Below are positions 46,738-58,440 of a stretch of 64,000 nt of DNA, piece by piece. The stretch covers positions 14,739,729 to 14,803,728 of the forward strand of contig CP136068.1 of NCBI GenBank assembly GCA_032622095.1, read 5' to 3'. Below the pieces are notes generated by a model. The model ran no database searches and had not been told where the DNA came from. It saw only the letters and a list, made by a program, of their open reading frames with translations. The position numbers and the translations under genes were made by a program. Origin of the DNA: Siphonodentalium dalli. Lineage: Eukaryota > Mollusca > Scaphopoda > Gadilida > Siphonodentaliidae. Positions within the stretch are counted from its first letter, which is position 1, and the number at the start of each line of letters is the position of its first letter.

Positions 46738-46930
46738 ACCGCTATTCTCAAAGTAATTGACCAGAAAAACTGGGTGATACCCCGGGCATGACCGCGGTGA
46801 TGCCGGTAATAAACGGTAGCGGTATCGAGACGGTCATGGCGTGGAGTTACGGTATTGGGCGATAATGATACCGTGGTCTTTTAGCGGGCACCGCATTAAT
46901 TTTGTTGAATACCGCGGTGATTTTCATGGA
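46738..46930 (-). repeat. CCGCGGTATT-type repeat, copy 2 (inverted)
   Basis: Reverse complement of 33354-33545 with moderate divergence, including the border TTACTTTGAGAATAGCGGTA. Confidence 0.75.
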
Positions 46931-47072
46931 ACTCTTTTAGGGGAGGTATTTACTCACACATACTTGTTCGCGTTAACAAGTGGTATCAGTACCGCGGTAT
47001 TGGAGGATACCGTGGTATAGTACCGCCATATTAACGGGGTGACACCACGTTATTGGTGGTCAATTACTTTAA
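46931..47072. repeat. Related CCGCGGTA sequence split by a MITE
   Basis: GGTCAATTACTT at 47059-47070 continues as GTATAGCGGTA after the MITE (47570-47580), matching the uninterrupted border GGTAAATTACTTTGAGAATAGCGGTA of the other copies. Confidence 0.6.
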
Positions 47073-47565
47073 AGATACGGTTGGCCTTGGCGGTGGGTAT
47101 CCTGTGAAAATATCTCCACCCGTCAAAAACCGCCACAAACATAAAGAACATCAAAATGTAGATAGACTTTGTCCGTATACAAATAAGAAATATCGCATAA
47201 ACAGTATGTTAAGGTCATATATTTGACCATCGTTATGTAAACAAAGGCGTAAAAAGTTACTTTTCTGGTGTTTGTTTATATTATGATGGTAAACATAAAG
47301 AGCGTTCTTTGTTGGTGAATACCTGATATGGAACTAATAAAGAGCGTTTATGCCATTGTGTGTGATTAGCCAGTAGCATTGTGCTGTCTTCTGTAACACA
47401 ATCAGGCTCTTGCTTAGGTAAAATATAGTAGGTCTTTATGATAACATGCTGTTTACGCGATGGCCGTGGTATATATGAACGGAACTGTATGCGTTTTACT
47501 GTTTTTCTGTTTACGGTGTTTGGAACAAATATGAATATTTTCGACAATTAAGGCCGCACGTGCCT
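47073..47565. mobile_element. TTAA MITE family B, copy 2
   Basis: 493 bp, about 90% or better match by eye to 36034-36530. TIR AGATACGGTTGGCCTT / AAGGCCGCACGTGCCT, TTAA on both sides (47069-47072, 47566-47569). Nested in the CCGCGGTA repeat. Confidence 0.88.
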
Positions 47566-47569
47566 TTAA

Positions 47570-47850
47570 GTATAGCGGTATGAAAACACAATGTGTAACA
47601 TTCACTTGTGCTTATGGATAGTGGATTAAGCAGTGTTAAACCATCAAAGAGTTTCAATGGACATCCATCGTGAGTAAACTAATTCAATTTACGCAACATT
47701 TATGAATGTATTTCCGCTGTTTATTTTATCTTGATAGAAACCGAGCGGCTGGTCAAAACCCAGCGAGCGGGACTATGCCCGCCTACATTTTGTAAACATG
47801 AAAGTCTGAAAGATATCTGTATGAATTTGAACTGAATACACATGTACTAC
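47570..47850. other. Intergenic, no gene seen
   Basis: Nothing recognisable. Confidence 0.45.
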
Positions 47851-48005
47851 CCTGCTGGGCAAAACAAGTGTCCACTTAACCACGGTGCGCTTAGCATTGC
47901 CACTGCGGCCGAAATGCAACTACACAGCGGCTCCACCAGCTAACTACAGTTGGGCCGCGGTGTATTTGCCATTCGACCATGGTGTAGTTGCCGCTGTGTG
48001 CATTG
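47851..48005. mobile_element. Left half of the CCCTGCTGG MITE
   Basis: Begins TA-CCCTGCTGGGCAAAAC and follows the complete copy to GTAGTTGCCGCTGTGTGCATT, where similarity stops; this is the point near which the 33.5-kb right half begins. Confidence 0.75.
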
Positions 48006-50689
48006 GGCCATTCCACAGCGTCACGGAGTGAGACCTCACCCTTTTTCTGAGACAAAACACAGTGTAACACAAAATGTTGAAGCCTATTCCCATATTTTAT
48101 GTTTCCATTTCATAGGGTACATGTTGAAGAGTAAAATGACATATGATCCATTGGTATACTCACTAGGGTTTTGATTCTACGGTGTGAGCAAATTGCCGTC
48201 ACGGAGTGACGCTCACAAACTGGGTCGGTGGGGGTATGCTCACATAAGGTGTTAATTGAGAGAAACTACTTGATATATTCTTATAAAACTTATTTCATAT
48301 TTGAAGCAATGGCCCACCTTCAATATGAAATATGCGAATATTTATATGATGTATGGTAACATTTAATACACTGCAATACAATTTCCGACTTCTCGTCCAC
48401 CAATTTGTTTATTCAGCAATGTTTGAGTAAATTTGATCTCTAATTGTTGGTTTTGATAATGAATTGGACATATAAATGACCCATCGAGCTTTATATGTAT
48501 ATTCTACTGTACTGACTGTCTGAATACCCAAATACTTTGTCTGCCAATATTTATAGATCGATCCTCCAAATATGCTAATCTCACAGTGGCTTTTTAAAAC
48601 TACCATACCAAGTCATAGAGATCTCAAATACACCTGCAGTAATGCCAGTATATATTGATTATCTGTTTACTGACTAAATTGGTTACTTTAATATTAAATG
48701 AGTAATTTGGCCCTTAGTATATAGGCTTGGCCATATGAAAATAGAGAAGTTGGAATTATGTTTAGGTTTTGGTTTCACAAATTTGACATTATGTACCAGT
48801 AAAATGCACAAGTTAACATTATGTTTGTCAGGGAAATCCATATGAATTCAAAATGACAGGGCTGGTGTAATGTACAGGGTTGTTATAAAAGTAGCCATAG
48901 TGAGATGTTGTAGATATGTCATGTACCTCATTTATATATGTACATGTAGTTGAAATAACCAATCCTTATGAAGAATTGAGTGAATGGTTCAATCTTAGAT
49001 TGAAAGATATCTACACAATTTTAAGTCATAGATTGCAGGAAATAACCCTTTAATAATATAACATGTGAAAGTATGAAAACTATATTCAACCAGTCAATAA
49101 TAATACAATAATTTAACTCAAACTGATATAAGATTACTATATTCCTGTGTCTAAAATCTACAATTTTAATCATTTCCATAAAATCAAATCAGTATTATAA
49201 TTATGGCTATTGATCACATTCACTTTCAAGAAATTATTTCAACCATGACATGGCAGACAGGCTATTTAAAAATATTTATATTTATGTCTGCTTTAATTTT
49301 ATTATAGAGAATGAAGGAGTCTGGAAACTTTTCTTAGGCATATTTTCCGATTTATCAATATTAGACAAACGTCATCAACAGGCATACAATAAATACAAAA
49401 AGCACACAAAAACTCACCCATATGATGAGTTAACAAACTATGCCACTTTTTAATATAAATCAAGTTATCATCCGTCAACACATGTCTTAACCCTTTCATG
49501 ACTGAATACTCATTGGCGAGTAGTTAAGTAGATTCCCATGAAGTCATTTGTAGGGATGTTCGTTCAGATAATACGTTCAACAGCGAAACATAGTATACGA
49601 ACATCACTACAAATGAATTCATGGGAATCAATAGCAAAATATTAAGGTTATTTCTTTGTTCCGTATGTCGTCTGCTTATATTAAAATGACAACCATATAA
49701 AATGGTAATAGAATATTCCAGTGGACATTGTTATCACTGAATGGGACAGTCCATTCCGTCAAGATTGTTATAATCAATGTTGACAGGCAACCATGTTGGT
49801 TTCAATTGTTCTCGAAAATGGCACAGTGCTCTACTTTTGAACGAGATAAATAATTACATCTGATAAAAGATGGGCCACGAGAAATCAAAAGTGGCTATAC
49901 ATGTACCACACTTTGGTCAAATTAAATTTTCATTTTATAGCAGAGAATGATATATATCTTGAATTTATTCACACCAAAATCTTCATCATCAGGAAAATCA
50001 ATGGGGAAAATCGCTTTAAAATATATAACTACAATTAAAAATGTACTATGTCTATGATTACAAAACTTACTCATTATGTATATGTGAACTGGAAGTCTTA
50101 ATTATATCACATTTGCAAATTTGTGATTTTGTCACTCGGTGACGTCACGGAGTGACAACAATTATATGTACCATATACAATATCAGTATGAATTATTTAA
50201 TGTTCCATGAAAGAGAGCAACCCCAATGCCTTACTTTCATATGACTTATAACATGTGGATGTTCACAATTAAATCTGAATTAAAGTAAACGTCTTGTTTT
50301 TGTCACGGAGAAGACCAAAACCAAGAAGAAATATTTTCCAAATCAAGGAATCGGCAAACAAAATTAATTAGGCTTTCTTAACATAACTGGTGGGGAAATA
50401 CAATTACACAGAGTTAACTATTTTATTGCACATATTTATGACCTGGTGTCTACATGAAACTTGGAGGGTTAAAACAACTGATTTGAACGTGCAATTAAAT
50501 ATAATTGATAGGTGATTCTACATGTACGTGTCTGTCATTTTATTACCGGAAGGGCTCAGAAAAAGTATTATATATCTCCGCAAAGTGGTCGACCTCAATT
50601 TCAATAATAATTTAGGTGCAGAAAATAATATTATGTTTTGAAATTTCATGAAAATTCAACTTTTTATGAAATTTCTGCTCTGAAACAAG
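48006..50689. other. Intergenic, one hairpin, no gene seen
   Basis: AT-rich. A hairpin with 33-bp arms (GATTCCCATGA...GATGTTCGT, two mismatches, loop of about 33) lies at 49531-49629. Small CACGGAGTGA motifs occur near 48012, 48190 and 50145. Short open frames such as that at 49250 have no features. Confidence 0.5.
49531..49629. repeat. Hairpin with 33-bp arms
   Basis: Arms at 49531-49563 and 49597-49629 are complementary with two mismatches. Confidence 0.85.
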
Positions 50690-50890
50690 TCCCGTGCTCA
50701 ACGAATTCATTAAACTGAAAAAAGACAATATAAACCACGGTGTACATGCCATTCGGCCCCATTGTAGTTGCTTTTCGGCCATGGTGTACATGTGTACTTG
50801 ACGGTCGGCCATGATGTACTTGCCGCTCGGCCGCGGTGCTCAACTGCAGTTACAAACTCTGACACCGCCGCCGAACGCCAAGCAAATACC
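50690..50890. mobile_element. CCCTGCTGG MITE, internal fragment
   Basis: Matches 44250-44430 of the complete copy (AAACTGAAAAAAGACAATA, TCGGCCGCGGTGCTCAACTG), lacking both termini. Confidence 0.7.
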
Positions 50891-51146
50891 TGTGGGGTCC
50901 TGTGCAACATTTGATGATTAGAGAACAAATTCAACAATGCCTCCAACTTAGCTCCTGTCGAAAGTGAAAGTGCAATAATCATGTCACAAACACAGTTTAC
51001 ACATGATGTCATGAAATTGAATACACTTAACATTGAATTGCCTAGTCTTCGTGTATCTGTGGTACACAATAATCCATAAAATCCTCAAAACAACATTCAT
51101 TGTTGCAAATTACATGAAACACAGATCAATCACTCGTTGATTTTTC
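50891..51146. other. Short intergenic stretch
   Basis: No gene is seen. Confidence 0.45.
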
Positions 51147-51352
51147 AGGTTACAATACACCAAATACAAATTATTAGAGTGATTTCCCCTGGGACCCCCA
51201 AGCTAGGATCAGCATAAAAAAAATTCTGCGTGTCTAAAAGGACGTTCTTTAATTTCAAATACTCGTGCAGGGTCAAAGCTTTGCAACGAATATAGGCCAG
51301 CGGGATTTGTTAACACTGAGGCCTATGTAAATCATTTGGTGTATTGTAACCT
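51147..51352. mobile_element. AGGTTACAATACACC MITE, short copy
   Basis: 206 bp with TIR AGGTTACAATACACCAAAT. It equals the two ends of the 52232-52684 copy joined directly at TTCTG|(C)GTGTCT, so it is an internal deletion derivative. Confidence 0.85.
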
Positions 51353-52231
51353 ATAGTGAAAAATGGTCGTTTTTCAGATTTCTGATCTGAAACAAGTCCC
51401 GTGCTTATTATGCCCATGAAACAAATTGGAGACATAAAGCACGCGATACGACAGCTTATTTGGCGCCGGAGCCGTCCAATAAAATTACAAATTAACCCCT
51501 CTGATGCTATTTCTGCTTCTCGTCGTAGAACCGAAAATTACCATTTTCGACATATTTTTGGGCCCAATAGTGTCCCTTTAATGAATGTGAGACCATATTT
51601 GTTGGCGTCCGACATCCTAGATGAACGACAAGGCAGATTTGTCGGGTTTGGGCACGACATGAGAGTAAAGCGTGACGTCAGATGGACCATACCCTAAAAT
51701 GTGATGCAAAATCGGACCCGATTCGGGTCAAACTAAGTTGAATTGCCCCTGTTAGATGACAGGTTGACAAAAAAGCCTACCATGGAAGTTTGCAGAAATG
51801 GTTCGACTATCCAACGCGCACAAATTTCGGCCAATAAATATATTCTTGTGACGGGACAATTTTGATTTTCTGTCGATATTTTTCGAAAATTGTGTAGGTG
51901 CGCCCAATGTGAAGCCTAAGTGCGCCCAATTCGCCTAGCGAATCGTATGGCATATTTTCTGGAAGTGGCATCTACAAGCTATCAGATCGACAACCTGTAT
52001 GTACATCGTCATTGTTTACTTTGCCAATATTCAGCTAAAATGAAAAAAAATTGACATTCAAGTCAAAGTAATTTGTTTGCAAATTCAGCTATGGGTGGTG
52101 ACAGAAAAGGGTTAATAAAGTAAGAACACAGACATATTTCGAATAAAATTTATTTATTTTGACGTGGGTATATAAATGGACGCAATATAACATCATTTGG
52201 GCGACTTTCTTTACCTTCCAGTGATCACTAT
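51353..52231. other. Passenger segment between two MITE copies
   Basis: 880 bp with its own composition, more GC-rich in 51415-51700. It holds an ATG frame of 93 codons (51415-51696; Arg-rich, no recognised domain), a TGACGTCA motif near 51674, and TAGTGTCCCTTTAA, a TTAA-MITE-like end, near 51568. Its ends, TATAGTG and CACTATA, are inverted complements. Confidence 0.5.
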
Positions 52232-52684
52232 AGGTTACAATACACCAAATACAAATTAGTAGAGTGATTTCCCCTGGGACCCCCAAGCTAGGATCAGCAT
52301 AAAAAAAATTCTGGCAGCTGAATGGTCAATGATACATGGATGAAAAGTGCACGAAAAAATGCACAGATGTGTTTCCCGTCGAGAAACATCAAATATAACC
52401 ACATGGTAAATGGTTATGGCTGTGCAAGTGGCGAATAATTTATGGGAGGTGTTTGTGTTTTTTTCGATGTCATTTTTTTCACAATTTTAAGGGTAGTGTG
52501 ACGTTTGTCAAGCTCCAGTGTGATCTACCATGTTAACAAGTACTTTTTTGCACATTTCTGTGTGTCTAAAAGGACGTTCTTTAATTTCAAATACTCGTGC
52601 AGGGTCAAAGCTTTGCAACGAATATAGGCCAGCGGGATTTGTTAACACTGAGGCCTATGTGAATCATTTGGTGTATTGTAACCT
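52232..52684. mobile_element. AGGTTACAATACACC MITE, long copy
   Basis: 453 bp, same TIRs as 51147-51352, with an extra middle of about 245 bp. The outer flank TTCA after it matches TTCA before the short copy. Confidence 0.85.
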
Positions 52685-52809
52685 TCAATTTCGTGGCATG
52701 TGGGCCTTGACCTGGTAGTGGAGAAATCGGTGTATATAAAGTGTTTGTCGACGCCGATGCCGGCTCTAAATAAAAGTGTAATGTCGCCGCTTCTTCGTTG
52801 TTTCTCAGC
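52685..52809. other. Short intergenic stretch
   Basis: Nothing recognised. Confidence 0.4.
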
Positions 52810-52912
52810 ACAGGTCCCCATAACAAAAATTTACCCCACCCCCAATAATACTTAATCATATAGGATTAAGTATTATTGGGGATGGGGTAAATTTTAGTTC
52901 TGGGGACCTGTG
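52810..52912. repeat. Near-perfect palindrome
   Basis: Arms of about 51 bp starting CACAGGTCCCCA, meeting around ATCATATAGGAT with four or so mismatches and no spacer. Confidence 0.85.
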
Positions 52913-55157
52913 TTTCTCAGTGGATGTGAATGCGATTTGGTATGTGTGTCCGGGTTGGGTCATGGATGATATTGATTATCGCACATGCACATTTGATTTG
53001 TTTTTTTTAATTTACAAATTTCGAGTAGAAGATTTGTTTACAATCGAGATGGCTAATCACAAACTGTGCCACGGTAATATTTTACCGAATGCCATGTTAT
53101 CAGACTAGAAAGGCTGTGATTAATCCTCGATTAATCTATTATTTGATTGAGTCTCTGAATGACTCAGTGAGGACAATTAAAAAGTGATCATCGGCAATCG
53201 TTGTTGTTGTTGTACTTGTATGTAAATTCCTCCGTCGCGGTTGTCTTCGGAGCACGCTGCTCTCCTAACTCAGTACCGTTACTAACAGTCGATTGTGTTG
53301 AAGTTGAAGTGAAGAAAACGTAATTCTTCGATCAGTTTCTGCTGGATTCTGCGCAGTAACCTCCCGGAAGTCACGTGTGAAATTTACAAAAAAGCATACA
53401 CGCTATTTTCGCTCTTGGTATAGAAATATAGAAAAATTATATGACGTCATAATTCACATGCATTTAGGTATAAACACCCACTGGGGTGGTTGCTAATATG
53501 ATTACGTCAGCACGTATGGACAAACCAAATAAAAAATGAAAAGCACATAGTAATTGATAGTAGTAATATTAGTACCTGCGTACATGTTTCATGACAATGC
53601 TTGTGTACTTTCAGCTGCCTAATAATCATGATGCATGGCCCATGGGGAATTAGGCTGCAATTAAATTTTTTAGTGATATTGATAGAAATCAGATATGGTA
53701 ATTTCAATGCCAAATAATAGATTAGATCTTGGGGGAATTTTCTCCAAATTTAATAATCATGCTGACACTATTATTAGGCACTTGAGACAGCTCATTGCTA
53801 TTATTTTAGTACCGGTACTCATACTCACGATACAAAAATTTCAAATGCTGTAAATTTGACAAAATCAGACAGTCAATGGTGAGCCTATATATATATATAT
53901 GGTTTGCTGAAAAAATCTAAATAAGTAAACAGGTAGCGCCAGTTTGGTATTCCTTAGTTTTAAAGCCCTGTCGCCACGTCAAGGAGTTATACCAATGACA
54001 GGGTTTCTTTTTCTTGGCACCTGGGCAAAAAGAACTGATCATGAAACACTGACAATTTCATGGACAGAAGAAAACCCTATTCATCACACACAGAACAGCT
54101 GATTGTTTTATAGCGTATATTAAGTTATTGGTTCATTATGATACAATGAGATATCATGTAGGATCATAATTAATAGAATGATCAAGTGAAATACCGGTAA
54201 CTCCAATCTGTTCACACAATTGTACTGTTCTATGTTTGTTGCACACCAAAAAATAATGTAGATTATAGTACGCATTATATGCACATGTGTTATGGTAGTT
54301 ACATGTACATTGTAGGTCTAGTTTGCTTCAATTAGTAATATCAGAATCCGAAATGATTTAAACCTTTTCCGTTACATTTAGAACAAGCTGTATGTGTGTG
54401 ATGAAGAACTGAACAGGATGGATTCAATTCATAAGTATGAGGAGCCGAAAAAAGCTAAATGGTATTCATCAGAATTTCCCAACTCCTTATAAGATAAATT
54501 TTACCCAAACTGTTCAGTCAAGTAGCCCGAATCATGCCTTCAAGGGTGTCCATCGATGCATTAGTTAGGATATATTAACACAATACACCAGTATTCTATT
54601 TGTAACTTGCCAATTATTTGTTTGTACATTCAATTATGATATGCACAGCCACAGTGTGATACTTATATACACATACATGTATGTTATATGGAAGTGAATT
54701 CAATCAGACATTGAAAAATCGCCACTGATAGGGGTTTAGTCATTGATAAGTGAAATATATGACAAAACTTCACAAAATCAAGTTCCGAAGATGACCATTC
54801 AGTCACTTTAATCATTTATATACCAAATATATATTGGTGAGTAGTTACTGATTGTGTATCTGTTATCTGCTTACATTTTCAGAACACACCTTCATATGAA
54901 TAATAGACTATTTGATTCCAATGTACATGTATATATAGAGTAATTAACTGATTAAACTGGTGACATGAGGTAATTCATTTGAGGCAGCCAAAATGGTTTT
55001 ACAAAAAATCCCTGCCTGGAATGACTTATTTCACTTCACCAGTTCAATCAAGTGATTTAACATTCTATTTATTATGTCATGCAATCATCGAGACCAAGCG
55101 ATCACTCTCTATTTATTTATTGCAAAGTCTGCTACGTCAGTTCAGCATGACATTTAA
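52913..55157. other. Intergenic, no gene seen
   Basis: No coding signal. 53200-53400 is relatively CpG-rich and could be regulatory, but nothing specific supports this. Confidence 0.45.
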
Positions 55158-55314
55158 GAAATGGATGTTGATTTTGTTGCATTCATTATTTAGAATATGG
55201 ATGCAAGTTGGTCTGACATTTTGTGTGGAGCGAGATAGCATTACATGCATAAAATGTCAGACCAACTTGTATCTATACTCTAAATAAGGTATGCAACAGA
55301 ATCAACACCCATTA
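55158..55314. mobile_element. Inverted-repeat element
   Basis: About 63-bp arms beginning AATGG(A/G)TGTTGATT and ending CAAGTTGGTCTGACATTTT, with a loop of about 27 bp. Roughly eight mismatches indicate an older insertion. The terminal motif recurs in the hairpin at 56382-56416. Confidence 0.7.
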
Positions 55315-57349
55315 CTTATATTTACATTCAACCAAGAAAATATTAACCCTGTTAAAGATTTCTGAATCTAAGTTAAAGCATCGTATTTTCACTTCGATGT
55401 ACACCCTTATATAACAGGCATGATTAAGCATATGTGCCATATTGGAAAACATTACATTACAATGATTACATACACATATAATGTTATGTTCAAGAAATAA
55501 TAATTGATATACACTTACATAGACAACATATTTCGTGATGCGAAGAATTGGGAATTGCTTGCAAAACGCCTCAGACTACAAGTCAGCATGCAATCATGAT
55601 GGCAACTGGAAATAACAGTTTCAGATTAAATCATTGAAATAAGTCACCGTTCTCTATCACTTTACTAATGCCTATTAAAGTCAATATCTGATCCCTTGAC
55701 AGCTATATTAGTTATGTACTGCTGTGATTTGATAATAAATCTGGGGAATTTTTGATTATTATTTCTGTCATTACAATGTTTTAGAGGAATAAGGCACTTC
55801 TTGATTTTAAGAAAGTGGGTGAAATTTCACAGTAATTAGTAATATATGACATGGCAACTGGAAAAAGACAAAGGAAATTACATGCTAATTTAAGTGAAAC
55901 TATAGAAGTGGTTGTGATTTACATATCACTCCCAATGTGAAGAGCTAAGTGATAACATGGCATTGATCCATGGGTGTGTTATGACCATAGTAGAAATGCT
56001 AAGAAAATAATAGACACAGATGAGAAAACCTATGTTCAATTGCTAAATGCCTCAGACTACAAGTCTAAATTCTTTGGCGTGGGCTACAGGTCGTAGCTTT
56101 TGTCAGATCTTCATGAAATTTGTCATGGATGTTAACAATGACATGTAGATGGGAACGAGTCATTTTGGGGTCATTTGGCAAAAAAACATGGCCGTCAGCG
56201 GCCATCTTGGATTTCAAAATTCAATCCATTGGCGCGGGAAAATAAGGTGTCCCTAAAAAATACCTTGATCCTTCACTGTGTGTAGAAGCAGCTTGCATCG
56301 AGTAATGAAAATAACATTGGAAAGGGCGGTTAATGCTCTTCAATCTGCCAGATGACTCGCGGTTGAGTTTAAATGTAAGTAATGGATGTTGATTTTGCAA
56401 GCAAATCAACATCCATGTCAATGCTGTCATGCCAACTGAGTCTATTTCAATGATTTCAACATTTAGCTGAACAGTAAAAGAAATTGGTAATAAATGTTTC
56501 CCCTTTCGACACTCTTCTTGGAAAAATGTCCCATGAGAATGTTAATGGTACATGGCATTATTGATTCCACATGTTGTCATGGCATTTCCCACGGCTTTGG
56601 AAATTGCAGAGGCCGTAATTTTCCAAACCCCTCTCCCCCAACATTTTATTCAAATATATAATAATTAAATACTCACATTGACAGGCTTTGTTGCTGGCAA
56701 TGGTTCATGCATATCTGCAACTACCGTTACCAATTTAATTTTCGAGTCTATGTAGGCCCACCATATGAAGGAGTAACCATAAATTCCCTTTTTGTGACCA
56801 TGTACATGCTATATATCAGTGCAGGAGATGTTCCTTTAGTTGGCCTTTACTGAATTCATTTTTACAGTTCTGATTTGAGACACACATTCAAGGGACAGGG
56901 ATGATGATATGAAAATAGGGGTTTTTACCCAATTTTAAGTGAACAAGTACACCATATGAGGATAATTAGGGAAGCAAGCCCCCCAAGGACCCCTAATTCC
57001 CTTTTTATGACCATGGACATTGCTCATAACTTTAAAATATTGTAAAATAACACAGGTAATATCACGGTGGGGAATCACGTGGTTTCGAGTTGATGGGTAT
57101 CACGCATACAAAATGGCCGGAGCGATCAAAAGCACGACCAGAAGCGAGGGAAAGATATGACATGTTATTTTGACAGCTACGAGCATATGCTATACTATTT
57201 TTCAAACAAACTGTTACCTCATTTATGTCCAAATTCACATTTGTTTTCTATAACATTCTGACCAAAGTTGTCAGTCGAAGGATTCTCCAAAATGTATGGA
57301 CTGGTGTATTCCACGCACCTCCGACTGGAAACTTTGTCAGACTGTTTGC
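55315..57349. other. Intergenic with single repeats
   Basis: Holds an isolated array monomer in reverse orientation at about 56080-56240, a hairpin ATGGATGTTGATTTTGC/GCAAATCAACATCCAT at 56382-56416, and a loose repeat of CACCATATGA...AATTCCCTTTTT at about 56755-56800 and 56950-57010. No gene is seen. Confidence 0.55.
56080..56240 (-). repeat. Isolated reverse-strand array monomer
   Basis: One monomer of the array family (GGGAACGAGTCATTTTGGGG, GGCCATCTTGGATTTC) with no neighbours, showing that single units also disperse. Confidence 0.8.
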
Positions 57350-58440
57350 CCGCACTGTCCCAAGGGTCACTACTGTGGCGCAGATAGCGATGAGAAATAA
57401 AATAACCTATAAGATTCTGTAACGCTTGTATCGCTCTGTATAAAGGGTTACTACTGGGACGCATATAACGATGAGAAATAAAATCACCTCTATAAAATTC
57501 TGTAACGCTTGTATCGCTCTGTATTATGGGTTACTGCTGGGACGCAGATAATCACCAGAAATAAAAACGATTCTTTAACTTCTGTAACGCTTGTATCGTT
57601 CTGTATCAAGGGTTACTACTGGGACGCAGATAATCACTAGAAATAAAAACGATTCCATAAATTTCTGTAACGCTTGTATCGCTCTGTATCAAGGGTTACT
57701 ACTGAGACGCAGATAATCACTCGAAATAAAAACGATTCCTTAAACTTCTGTAACGCTTGTATCGCTCTGTATCAAGGGTTACTACTGGGACGCAGATAAT
57801 CACTAGAAATAAAAACGATTCCTAAAACTTATGTAACGCTTGTATCGCTCTGTATCAAGGGTTACTACTGGGACGCAGATAACGATGGGAAATAAAAACG
57901 ATTCTTTAACTTCTGTAACGCTTGTATCGTTCTGTATCAAGGGTTACTACTGGGACGCAGATAATCACTAGAAATAAAAACGATTCCATAAATTTCTGTA
58001 ACGCTTGTATCGCTCTGTATCAAGGGTTACTACTGAGACGCAGATAATCACTCGAAATAAAAACGATTCCTTAAAATTCTGTAACGCTTGTATCGCTCTG
58101 TATCAAGGGTTACTACTGGGACGCAGATAATCACTAGAAATAAAAACGATTCCTAAAACTTCTGTAACGCTTGTATCGCTCTGTATCAAGGGTTACTACT
58201 GGGACGCAGATAACGATGGGAAATAAAAACGATTCTTTAACATCTGTAACGCTTGTATCGCTCTGTATCAAGGGTTACTACTGAGACGCAGATAATCACT
58301 AGAAATAAAAACGATTCCTTAAACCTCTGTAACGATTGTATCGCTACTGAGACGCAGATAACGATGAAAAATAAAAATATCTTTTATCAGCTTTTGTAAC
58401 GTTTGTCCCGCTCTGTATCAAGGCTTTCTACACGGGACAA
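57350..58440 (+). repeat. 83-bp minisatellite with 4-unit higher-order period
   Basis: Twelve AACGCTTGT marks from 57421 to 58331 spaced 82-83 bp, with partial units at both edges. Unit variants (TTTAACT, CATAAAT, CTTAAAC, CTAAAAC) recur every fourth unit, giving a 331-bp repeat (57586, 57917, 58248). Each unit has GGGTTACTACTGGGACGCAG and stops in all frames on the plus strand; non-coding. Confidence 0.92.

Noticed and set aside
49250-49453. Small plus-strand protein
   Set aside because: No domain, no splice context, AT-driven composition.
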